Below the pieces are notes generated by a model, which saw nothing but the letters and a program-made list of their open reading frames with translations, made no database searches and was not told the origin of the DNA. Made by a program: the position numbers and the translations under genes. This document shows positions 14,050 to 20,887 of a DNA stretch of 22,911 nt, in pieces. Position 1 is the stretch's first letter; every line of letters begins with the position of its first letter. The stretch is from an uncultured Gemmatimonadota bacterium (GTDB taxonomy: Bacteria > Gemmatimonadota > Gemmatimonadetes > Gemmatimonadales > GWC2-71-9): positions 1-22,911 of the forward strand of contig CAMLHU010000006.1 of NCBI GenBank assembly GCA_946479825.1, written 5' to 3'.

Positions 14050-15954
14050 ATGTCGTTCCCTCGCCCGTCCGCCGCGGCGCTGGTCGCCGCCCTGTCGTTC
14101 CTGCCCGCCACGCTCACCGCCCAGGCCACCCCGCCCGCGCTGCAGGCCGAGGCCGGGATGGTCCCGGCGAGCGACGTCCGAACGGCCGCCGGCCGGCCCG
14201 GCCCGAAGTACTGGCAGCAGCGGGCCGATTATCGCATCTCGGCCACGCTCGACCCCGCGGCCGACCTGCTCCGCGGCCACGAGGTGATCACCTACCACAA
14301 CAACTCCCCGGACGCGTTGCCGTATCTCTGGTTGCAGGTGGAGCAGAACATCTGCGCGCCGGGGAGCGTCACCGACCGGTTGCACCAGCCGCCGCTCGTT
14401 TTCCAGGACGCCACCTTCGACTTCTCGTGCAAGGGCTTCGCCGGCGGCGACTCGCTCGAGTCGGTCCGGGTGGCTGGCGCCCGCGCCAGCTACACGGTGT
14501 ACGGCACCACGATGCGCGTGGACCTGCCGCGGCCGCTCGCGCCCGGCGCCGTGACCACCATCGCCATCGCGTGGCAGTTCCGCGTGCCGCCCTACGGCGC
14601 GGGGCGGATGGGGCACGACGGCCCGCTCTACGTGATGGGGCAGTGGTATCCGCGGATGTGCGTCTATGACGACGTGAAGGGATGGAACCACGAGCCGTAC
14701 ATCGGCGCGGGGGAGTTCTATCTCGAATACGGCCGGTTCGACGTGGACCTCACCGCGCCGGCCAGCTACGTCCTGGCCGCCACGGGCGTGCTGCAAAATC
14801 CGCTGCAGGTGCTCACCGCCACCGAGCGCGCGCGCCTGGCCCGCGCTCGCTTGAGCGACACCGCCGTCGCGATCATCACCGCCGCCGAGGCGGGGACCGC
14901 GGCCACCCGGCCGACCACGCGGGGAACGCTCACCTGGCGCTTCAGCGCCGACTCGGTGCGCGACTTCGCCTTCGCCGGCGCCCCCAACTTCCGCTGGGAC
15001 GCGAGCAGCTACGACGGCGTCCTGGTCCATGCCTACTACCGCCCCACGGCCACGCTCTGGACCGAGGCCAACCGCATCGTCCGGTCGGGGCTCAAGTACT
15101 ACAGCGAGCAGTGGCTGCGCTACCCGTATCCGCAGATGTCGAGCATCGAGGGGCCCATCGACGGGATGGAATACCCGATGATGACCTTCGACCCGAGCGG
15201 CCCGACCCGGTACGACCTCGCCTGGACCCTGGCCCACGAGCTCGGCCACCAGTGGACGCCGATGCTGGTCGGGAGCAACGAGCGGCTCTACCCGTGGATG
15301 GACGAGGGTTTCAACACCTTCATCGACCTCGGCAACGCGGCCAGTTACTTCGCGGGGACCCCGTACGGCGACTCCATCGAGGTCCATCCGCTGCACCTCT
15401 ACCCGCTCCACGCCATCCCGGGCGAGGAGCAGCCGCTCATCACCAACCCGGTCGAGAGCCGCGACCTCTTCTGGACCGGCTACCAGAAGCCGGCCCTGAT
15501 GATGCAGACGCTCCGCTACCAGGTGCTCGGCAAGGCGCGGTTCGACCAGGCGTTCCGGGATTACCTCAAGACCTGGGAGTTCAAGCACCCGACCCCGGCC
15601 GACTTCTTCCGCCTGATGCGCGACCGGAGCGGGATGGAGCTCGGCTGGTTCTGGCACGACTGGATCTACACCACCGACCGGCCCGACCAGGCCGTCACCG
15701 CCATCACCAACTCCGACTCCGGCGCCACGGTCACCCTTGAGAACAAGGGGACGATGCAGCTCCCCGTGTACCTGCGGCTCACCTTTGCCGATGGCACGAC
15801 GGAGTCGGACACCCTTCCGGTGGCGATGTGGAACCTCGGTCCCACGTACGCCTATCACGTGAGCGGCGGAAAGCGCATCACGCGGGCCGAGGTGGATCCG
15901 GACCGGTCACTGCCGGATACGGATCGGGGGAACAACGCGGTGGAGGTGAGGTGA
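14050..15954 (+). CDS. Secreted M1-family metallopeptidase
   Basis: Zinc aminopeptidase of the gluzincin M1 family, exported. Of 634 residues, 1-24 form the signal peptide (ending TLTAQ). An N-terminal beta domain (about 55-240) includes RISATLDPAADLLRGHEVITY, the usual M1 opening. The catalytic domain has GMEYPM (372-377; the canonical GxMEN has Tyr for Asn, as in other bacterial M1 relatives) and HELGHQW (396-402) with zinc ligands His396 and His400 and catalytic Glu397; the third ligand is Glu419 in WMDEGFNTF. The C-terminus is a short beta domain. ATG 14050 has GGAGG four bases upstream. A perfect TATAAT precedes it, and heptamer array F starts 10 bases after its stop. Likely extracellular or periplasmic peptide degradation. 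Confidence 0.95.
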   Translation: MSFPRPSAAALVAALSFLPATLTAQATPPALQAEAGMVPASDVRTAAGRPGPKYWQQRADYRISATLDPAADLLRGHEVITYHNNSPDALPYLWLQVEQNICAPGSVTDRLHQPPLVFQDATFDFSCKGFAGGDSLESVRVAGARASYTVYGTTMRVDLPRPLAPGAVTTIAIAWQFRVPPYGAGRMGHDGPLYVMGQWYPRMCVYDDVKGWNHEPYIGAGEFYLEYGRFDVDLTAPASYVLAATGVLQNPLQVLTATERARLARARLSDTAVAIITAAEAGTAATRPTTRGTLTWRFSADSVRDFAFAGAPNFRWDASSYDGVLVHAYYRPTATLWTEANRIVRSGLKYYSEQWLRYPYPQMSSIEGPIDGMEYPMMTFDPSGPTRYDLAWTLAHELGHQWTPMLVGSNERLYPWMDEGFNTFIDLGNAASYFAGTPYGDSIEVHPLHLYPLHAIPGEEQPLITNPVESRDLFWTGYQKPALMMQTLRYQVLGKARFDQAFRDYLKTWEFKHPTPADFFRLMRDRSGMELGWFWHDWIYTTDRPDQAVTAITNSDSGATVTLENKGTMQLPVYLRLTFADGTTESDTLPVAMWNLGPTYAYHVSGGKRITRAEVDPDRSLPDTDRGNNAVEVR

Positions 15955-15964
15955 GGGGGCGGTT

Positions 15965-15994
15965 CGCTATCCGCTATCCGCTACCCGCTATCCG
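15965..15994. repeat. Heptamer tandem array F (CGCTATC), 4 units
   Basis: CGCTATC, CGCTATC, CGCTACC, CGCTATC in exact register, then CG. It begins 10 bases after the M1 stop codon. A single inverted copy GGATAGCG occurs at 16070-16077, on the other side of the hairpin at 15998-16026. Confidence 0.9.
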
Positions 15995-15997
15995 AAC

Positions 15998-16026
15998 GGT
16001 CATTGCCGGTCTGCGGCAGGATGACC
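15998..16026. repeat. REP-like hairpin containing CAGGATGAC
   Basis: GGTCA (15998-16002) and TGACC (16022-16026) plus inner TGCCG (16004-16008) and CGGCA (16014-16018) form an interrupted stem with loop GTCTG. It contains the 9-mer CAGGATGAC (16017-16025), also present in the repeat element at 8526-8573. Confidence 0.6.
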
Positions 16027-16102
16027 AGCGCGGGCGGTCACGACGCGCCGACCGCCGGACGTTCACAACGGATAGCGACCACCGGCCGGCTCCCGGACCC
16101 CC

Positions 16103-16705
16103 CTGATCCCCCTCGAGCATTACGCCATCGCCGCGCTGGTCATCTTCGGCGTCAACCTGCTGCCGGCTTTCGGGCCGCCGACGTGGGCGGTGCTGGTGTT
16201 CCTGGCGCTCTCGTACCGGCTCGATCCGGTGGCGCTGGTGCCGATCGGCGCCCTCTCTGCCACGGCGGGGCGGCTCGTGCTGGCCCGGGTCACCGGGCGC
16301 TTCCGGAGCCGGCTCTCCCCGCGCCGGATCGAGGGGCTGGCGGCGCTCCGCGACGCGATCGTCGCCCGGCCCCATCGGGCGGCACTCGGCCTCGGCGTCT
16401 TTCTTGTCTCTCCCCTTCCGTCCAACCAGCTCTTCATGGCGGCGGGCCTGCTCGCCGTCCCCTTGCGGCCCCTGGCGGCCGCGTTCTTCGCCGGCCGTCT
16501 CATCGCCTACTCTCTCTACACCGGCGGCGCGGCGATGGTTCGCGAGAGCCTGGGCGATGTCCTGCTCGAACAGCTCTCGTCTCCCAAGGCCATTGCCGTC
16601 CAAGTGGTCTCCCTCGTGCTCCTCGGCGTGCTGATGGCGGTGGACTGGGCCGCCGTGCTGGACCGCCGGCGGAGCCGGAGCTCCGATCGTAACACATTGC
16701 CCTGA
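16103..16705 (+). CDS. Multi-pass membrane protein, DedA/VTT-like; start codon unclear
   Basis: Roughly 200 residues with several hydrophobic segments: IAALVIFGVNLLPAFGPPTWAVLVFLALSY, VALVPIGALSATAGRLVL, LGLGVFLVSPLPSNQLFMAAGLLAV, LAAAFFAGRLIAYSLYTGGAAM and VVSLVLLGVLMAVDWAAVL. The re-entrant-looking PLPSNQLF motif and the overall pattern recall VTT/DedA-type membrane proteins; the exact family is not certain. The first convincing helix begins immediately after an in-frame CTG at 16103; an in-frame TAG lies at 16073 and no ATG, GTG or TTG occurs between it and GTG 16190, which would delete the first helix. Either CTG is used or an upstream ATG (16021, other frame) is joined by a one-base error in a C-rich run near 16098-16113. 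Confidence 0.7.
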   Translation: MIPLEHYAIAALVIFGVNLLPAFGPPTWAVLVFLALSYRLDPVALVPIGALSATAGRLVLARVTGRFRSRLSPRRIEGLAALRDAIVARPHRAALGLGVFLVSPLPSNQLFMAAGLLAVPLRPLAAAFFAGRLIAYSLYTGGAAMVRESLGDVLLEQLSSPKAIAVQVVSLVLLGVLMAVDWAAVLDRRRSRSSDRNTLP

Positions 16706-16731
16706 GAGGAGTTCTGCCGTCGCCCAGGCCT

Positions 16732-16764
16732 GGTGAGCCGGCGGTGAGACCAGGGTGAGACCCG
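16732..16764 (+). promoter_or_regulatory. Three direct repeats of GGTGAG[CA]C with exact 11-bp period
   Basis: GGTGAGCCGGC (16732), GGTGAGACCAG (16743) and GGTGAGACCCG (16754) follow one another at one-helical-turn spacing. A TATCGT hexamer at 16769-16774 lies six bases after the last repeat, so the repeats cover the expected -35 position. This is the layout of OmpR/PhoB-family activator sites. The downstream gene starts at 16820. It could alternatively be a degenerate relative of the GTGAGAC heptamer repeats. Confidence 0.5.
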
Positions 16765-16819
16765 CCCGTATCGTTCCCCGCGTTCGCGCTGGTCGAAACC
16801 CGTCCTCTGTGGAGAACCG

Positions 16820-17407
16820 ATGTCCGACGCGCCAGAGCTCTACCGCTTTGCCCTGTTCCTGCACGTCCTCACCGTGGTCCTGGCCTTCTCGGCGGCCACG
16901 CTCCTCCACTTGGGGCATCACCGGCTCCGGGCCGCCACCCACCGTGGTCCGGCGCTCGACGCGGCCGTGCTGTCGCGCCGGGTGGCGCCGTGGATGCCGG
17001 TCTTCACGCTGGCCCTCTTCCTGACCGGCGGCTACCTGGCCCATCTGGCGTGGAGCTGGCGCACGCCGTGGATCGTGGCGGCGTCGCTCGGGCTGCTGGC
17101 GATGCTCGTGATCGGCGGCGCGGTCCTCAAGCCGAAGATGCAGGCGGCCGGGATGGCGATCGGCCGGGCCGAGGACGGTCCCTTGCCGGCGCCCGTGGTG
17201 CGCCAGCTGCGCGACCAGGTGCTCTGGTCGGCGTCGGTGGCCCAGGTCGGGATCGCGTTCGGGATCCTTTTCCTGATGGTGATGAAGCCGGGGCTGATGG
17301 GCTCGGTGCTGGGGATGGCGGGCGGGCTCGCTGCGGCGCTGGTGTATTCGGTGCCGCGCCGGACGGAGACCGGGGTCGACGCGCGCGAGGTGGTGGCGGA
17401 CGCCTAG
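16820..17407 (+). CDS. Four-helix membrane protein, DUF2269-like
   Basis: A 195-residue inner-membrane protein with hydrophobic segments at about residues 9-29, 59-78, 84-104 and 136-176 (two segments close together). FLHVLTVVLAF at the start and the FLTGGYLAHLAW / WIVAASLGLLAML blocks resemble DUF2269-type proteins, which have no established function. The histidines in LLHLGHHRL after helix 1 are notable. ATG 16820 has GGAG five bases upstream. It converges on the histidine kinase gene: its TAG stop (17405-17407) overlaps the kinase stop by four bases. Family call is by pattern only. Confidence 0.75.
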   Translation: MSDAPELYRFALFLHVLTVVLAFSAATLLHLGHHRLRAATHRGPALDAAVLSRRVAPWMPVFTLALFLTGGYLAHLAWSWRTPWIVAASLGLLAMLVIGGAVLKPKMQAAGMAIGRAEDGPLPAPVVRQLRDQVLWSASVAQVGIAFGILFLMVMKPGLMGSVLGMAGGLAAALVYSVPRRTETGVDAREVVADA

Positions 17408-18720
17408 GCGGGGAACGCCACGATCACGCTGGCGCCGCCGGTCGGGCGGTTGGCCGCGCGGATCGTCCCGCGGTGCTGTTCGACGATCCGGCGGGCGATC
17501 GCGAGGCCGAGTCCGGTGCCGTCCGGGCGATGGCTGACGAACGGCTGGAACAGCTTCGGGAGCAGCTCGTCCCGAAAGCCGGGGCCATCGTCGGTCACCT
17601 CGAACTCGACGGCCGGTCCGTGGGAGTCGGGACGGCAGCGACAAGCGAGGGTGACCGTGCTCCCGGGGGGCGCGTGCTGCACGGCGTTGGTGACCAGGTT
17701 GACGAGCACCTGTACCACGCGTGAGCCGTCGAGCGGCACGGGGGTCGCCGCGCCGTCGGCGGCCAGCTCCACCCGCACGCCGGCGGCGGCCGCCACCGGA
17801 CGGCAGGCGTCGGCGGCGCGCCGGGCGAGCGCTTCCGGGTCAGAGGGTTCCGGCGCGGCGGCGATCGGCTTGCCGTAGGCCAGGAGGTCGCGGGCCAGCG
17901 TGTTCAGCCGGTCGAGCGCCGCGTGGAGGTCGGCGATGATGCCGCGATGGCGGCCGCCCAGGTCCGGGTCGGCCGCCGTCAGCGTCTGGAGCCCGACCGA
18001 GAGCGCCATCAGCGGGTTGCGCACCTCGTGGGCCACGCCGCCGACCAGCTGGCCCATCTCGGCCATCGCCTCGGAGCGGCGGAGCGATTCCCGCGCGATG
18101 ACGGTCTCCTGGCGCGCCTCCTCGACGACCACCATCAGCAGGAACAGGGCGATCGAGATGCCGAGGAAGTTCGAGGTCGCGAGCCCGGCGATGATCCCCC
18201 ACGACTTGTCGGCCAGGATGGGGTAGTCGAGCTGGTGCAGGCCCTGCAGCGTGAGCAGGGTGGTAAGCGCGCCGCGGCCGACCACGCGAGGGCCGCGCCA
18301 GAACACCCAGGCAAGCCAGAAGCCGAGCCCGCCCTTGATGATCGAGTCGGCGGATTCCCGGGCCAGGAACCCCGTCGTCACGCGGGGGCCGATGATCCCC
18401 CACGCGACGAGCGCGGCGATGGTGACGACGATGACGCCCACCGGGAGCCGCCGGCGGGCAAAGTCGTGGCAGCCGCCTACCCAGGCGGCGGTACCGAGCG
18501 CACCGGCCGCCGAGGAGAGCAGGAAGGCGTATGGCGCCTGTCCGTGGGAGGCGTGCAGGGGGATGAGCAGGAGGAGCTCGGCCACGCCGAACACGCCGGC
18601 CAGCGCGAGCAACGCCACGTACCGCCGGCGCAGCACCGTGCGCCAGAGGAACAGGTACGAGAACGCGAGCGCCAGGTTGGTCGCGGCGGCGAAGACGGTC
18701 GCGACTTCGGTCACGCTCAC
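17404..18720 (-). CDS. Membrane sensor histidine kinase (orphan)
   Basis: A 438-residue sensor kinase. The N-terminal half is an integral-membrane sensor of about six to seven helices (residues about 7-200) without a recognisable periplasmic domain. The H box GGVAHEVRNPLMAL carries His231. The HATPase domain shows an N box (VLVNLVTNAVQHAP), G1 (DDGPGF), the F box (FQPFVSHRPDG) and G2 (GTGLGLAIA), all intact. The start is GTG 18720 with GGAGG nine bases upstream. There is no response regulator gene on either side in this window, so it is an orphan kinase here. It is divergent from a Spy/LTxxQ periplasmic protein gene and its stop overlaps the DUF2269-like gene. Signal and partner are unknown. 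Confidence 0.93.
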   Translation of the reverse strand: MSVTEVATVFAAATNLALAFSYLFLWRTVLRRRYVALLALAGVFGVAELLLLIPLHASHGQAPYAFLLSSAAGALGTAAWVGGCHDFARRRLPVGVIVVTIAALVAWGIIGPRVTTGFLARESADSIIKGGLGFWLAWVFWRGPRVVGRGALTTLLTLQGLHQLDYPILADKSWGIIAGLATSNFLGISIALFLLMVVVEEARQETVIARESLRRSEAMAEMGQLVGGVAHEVRNPLMALSVGLQTLTAADPDLGGRHRGIIADLHAALDRLNTLARDLLAYGKPIAAAPEPSDPEALARRAADACRPVAAAAGVRVELAADGAATPVPLDGSRVVQVLVNLVTNAVQHAPPGSTVTLACRCRPDSHGPAVEFEVTDDGPGFRDELLPKLFQPFVSHRPDGTGLGLAIARRIVEQHRGTIRAANRPTGGASVIVAFPA

Positions 18721-18919
18721 CGAGGGCCCCCTCCGTGCGCCCGGGACCGGGCGCAGGCGCCAATCTACCGCGCCGACCGGCGGCCGGCCATCGGGCCCGG
18801 TTAACGGCCGCCCCGGACCTCCGTCCCCCGGGGCGATGGCCCGGGGCCAACCCCCGGCCCGGTCCGTGCGTAGGCATTCAGCAGTGTCGCGTTCGTCCCC
18901 CAGATGGAAGGAGTCCCGT
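18721..18919. other. Divergent intergenic region between kinase and Spy-like gene
   Basis: A 199-bp very GC-rich spacer holding both promoters. It contains the inverted repeat GCGCCCGG-GA-CCGGGCGC at 18737-18754, just upstream of the kinase start, which could be an operator or leader hairpin. No convincing -35/-10 pair is seen. Confidence 0.5.
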
Positions 18920-19477
18920 ATGAAGGTCCGTTACCTCCTGGCGCTTGCCGCGCTCACCGCCGCGGTGCCCGCCGTGGCCCAGCGTCCCGACTCGATGCCG
19001 AAGCGGCCGATGGCCGGCGCCCCTGGCTGGGGCGGCGGGATGATGATGTCGCGCGACCATCAGGCCGCGATGATGGCGATGATGGCCCCGGTGATGAAAT
19101 ACGCGCCCGAGCGGCTCCTCGCCCGCAATGGCCAGCTCAAGCTCACCGCCCAGCAGATGACCGCGCTCACGGCCCTCCGCGACGCGGCGGCGGCCAGCGC
19201 AAAGTCAGCGATGGACGAGGCCAAGGGGCACCAGGATGAGATGACGAAGGCGATGGACGCGGCCGCGCCGGACACGGCCGCGGTGCTGGCGCACTTCCGC
19301 GGCGCGCACGACGCGATGGGGCGCGCGATGGCGGCGCACCTCGTGGCCGCGGCGCAGGCCAAGGCGCTCCTGACCGACGCGCAGCGGAAGATGGTGGATG
19401 CCTGGCAGATGCGGCGCCCGATGGGCGGGCACCCGCGCGATGGGATGGGGATGGGCGCCCCGCCGCCCAAGCGCTGA
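18920..19477 (+). CDS. Spy/CpxP-like LTxxQ periplasmic protein
   Basis: A 185-residue exported protein. Signal peptide at 1-20 (ending AVPAVAQ). The mature protein is rich in Met, Ala and Gln and mostly helical, with two LTxxQ-type motifs: LKLTAQQMTAL (about 74-84) and LLTDAQRKMVDAW (about 152-164). These are the hallmark of Spy/CpxP periplasmic chaperones and metal-stress proteins. Met-rich stretches (GGGMMMSRDHQAAMMAMMAPVM and the C-terminal GMGMGAPPPKR) suggest copper or silver binding, which is inference. AAGGAG six to seven bases before ATG 18920 is a good ribosome binding site. It is divergent from a membrane histidine kinase, a context reminiscent of CpxA with CpxP. Confidence 0.85.
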   Translation: MKVRYLLALAALTAAVPAVAQRPDSMPKRPMAGAPGWGGGMMMSRDHQAAMMAMMAPVMKYAPERLLARNGQLKLTAQQMTALTALRDAAAASAKSAMDEAKGHQDEMTKAMDAAAPDTAAVLAHFRGAHDAMGRAMAAHLVAAAQAKALLTDAQRKMVDAWQMRRPMGGHPRDGMGMGAPPPKR

Positions 19478-19498
19478 CCGGTCACCCCGGCGACCAAG

Positions 19499-19530
19499 CG
19501 GCGGACCACGGCCCCGGCCGTGGTCCGCCG
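19499..19530. terminator. Bidirectional terminator hairpin between Spy-like gene and hemY
   Basis: Perfect 15-bp arms CGGCGGACCACGGCC (19499-19513) and GGCCGTGGTCCGCCG (19516-19530) around a two-base loop. No T tract on either strand. It lies between convergent stops, three bases from the hemY stop. Confidence 0.75.
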
Positions 19531-19532
19531 TG

Positions 19533-20885
19533 TCACATCCGGGCCAGGATCCGCTCGGCCGCCCGTACCCCGCTTGCCGCGGCGTCGGCGAACGCGACCC
19601 CGCGCAGTCCTGACCCGGCCAGCTCAATCCCCTCAAGCTCCTCGCCCGCGCGCTCGATCCGCGCCACTCGCTCCCGATGGCCGAGCTCGTACTGCGGGAT
19701 GGCGCGGGCCCAGCGGACGACCTTCGCGAACGCCGGCGCCGCCGTGATCCCGTAGAGCCGTCCGGCCTCGGCGCGGGCGAGCGCCAGCAGCGCGTCGTCG
19801 TCGAGGTCCGCCGCGACCGGGTCCACCGCGCCGCCGTACATCGCGCGGATGAGCAGGTGACCCTCGGGGGACCGCCCCGGAAAGAGGTGGGTGTCCCACA
19901 GGTGGCCCAGCGCCCGGATCCCTTCGCCGCGGGAGATCAGGACGCCGAAGCCGCGTGGGACCCCCGGCGCATCGGCCATCCGGAAGCCGAGCCCGACCAC
20001 TGAGACCGGCGGGCAGGGGATGGCGGCCAGGTCGCGCGCCGCGTCCGGGGCGTGCGGCGCCAGCAGCTCGCCGATCGCGAAGGGTTCTCCGGCCAGGATC
20101 ACCCGATCCGCGGCGATCGGGTCGGCGCCGTCCACCGCCACCTGCCACCGTCCGTCGGTCCGCCCCAGCGCCCGCACGAGCGACCGGGTGCGGACCTCGA
20201 ACCCGCCGCGCTCCGCGAGCGCGCGCGGCAGGGTCTGCATCCCCGCCGTGAACGACGTGAGCCCGCCGCGCGCGGTCTTCCCTCGGCGGGCGATGAACCC
20301 GCGGATGAGCGAACCGTGCTCGCGTTCGAGTGCGGCCATCCGGGGGAAGGCGGCGGGGAGCGAGAGCCGCCGGGCGTCGCCCGCGAAGACGCCGAGGGTC
20401 ATCGGCGCGATGAGCCGCTCGGCGGCCTCCGCGCCGAGCCGGCGGGCGGCAAAATCGAAGACCGACTCGTCGCCGTCGTCGGGGCGGGGGGAGATGAACG
20501 GCTCGGCGAGGAGCCGGGCCAGACCGGGCGGGGTGAGGAGGCCCGAGGTCAGCATCTTGAGCGGGTGGAACGCGACCTCGCGCAGGCGGCCGCGGCGGTA
20601 GATGAACCGCCGGGCCGCGGCGGGCGTGGCGGGAAGCGCGTCGCCCGAGAGTCCCGCCTCGGCGAGCAGGGCCGTGAGCTCGGCGCTCCCGCCGATGAAG
20701 CCGCCGGGCCCCCCTTCGAGCAGCCACCCGCCGGCCGCGACCGAACGCGCCTTGCCGCCGACCGCGTCCCCGCGGTCGAGCACGGTCACGTCGAGCGGAA
20801 GGCCGAGGGCGGTGGCGCGGCGGCGGGCGGTCCAGGCGGCGGCGAGGCCGCTGATGCCGCCTCCCACCACGACCAGGCGGGCCAC
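19533..20885 (-). CDS. hemY: Protoporphyrinogen/coproporphyrinogen oxidase, FAD-dependent (HemY/HemG type)
   Basis: FAD enzyme that oxidises protoporphyrinogen IX to protoporphyrin IX (or coproporphyrinogen III to coproporphyrin III in the coproporphyrin-dependent branch). The 450-residue protein opens with the dinucleotide-binding motif VVVGGGISGLAAAW and the following VLDRGDAVGGKARS. GGWLLEGGPGGFI, LIAPMTLGVFAGDARRLSLPAAFP and the C-terminal FAD motif region (GIELAGSGLRGVAFADAAASG) are family-typical. The frame is open to 21533, but residues before the GTG at 20885 are antiparallel noise from hemN; GTG lies two bases after the hemN stop. It acts in heme synthesis with the upstream HemN. Because HemN makes protoporphyrinogen IX, the protoporphyrinogen role is favoured. 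Confidence 0.9.
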   Translation of the reverse strand: MARLVVVGGGISGLAAAWTARRRATALGLPLDVTVLDRGDAVGGKARSVAAGGWLLEGGPGGFIGGSAELTALLAEAGLSGDALPATPAAARRFIYRRGRLREVAFHPLKMLTSGLLTPPGLARLLAEPFISPRPDDGDESVFDFAARRLGAEAAERLIAPMTLGVFAGDARRLSLPAAFPRMAALEREHGSLIRGFIARRGKTARGGLTSFTAGMQTLPRALAERGGFEVRTRSLVRALGRTDGRWQVAVDGADPIAADRVILAGEPFAIGELLAPHAPDAARDLAAIPCPPVSVVGLGFRMADAPGVPRGFGVLISRGEGIRALGHLWDTHLFPGRSPEGHLLIRAMYGGAVDPVAADLDDDALLALARAEAGRLYGITAAPAFAKVVRWARAIPQYELGHRERVARIERAGEELEGIELAGSGLRGVAFADAAASGVRAAERILARM

Positions 20886-20887
20886 GG

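Noticed and set aside
13453..15858. Very long open frame (about 800 codons) antisense to the M1 peptidase gene
   Set aside because: Only the last 169 codons look like protein; the rest is the antisense shadow typical of GC-rich codon bias, with an Arg/Gly/Val/His-rich composition.
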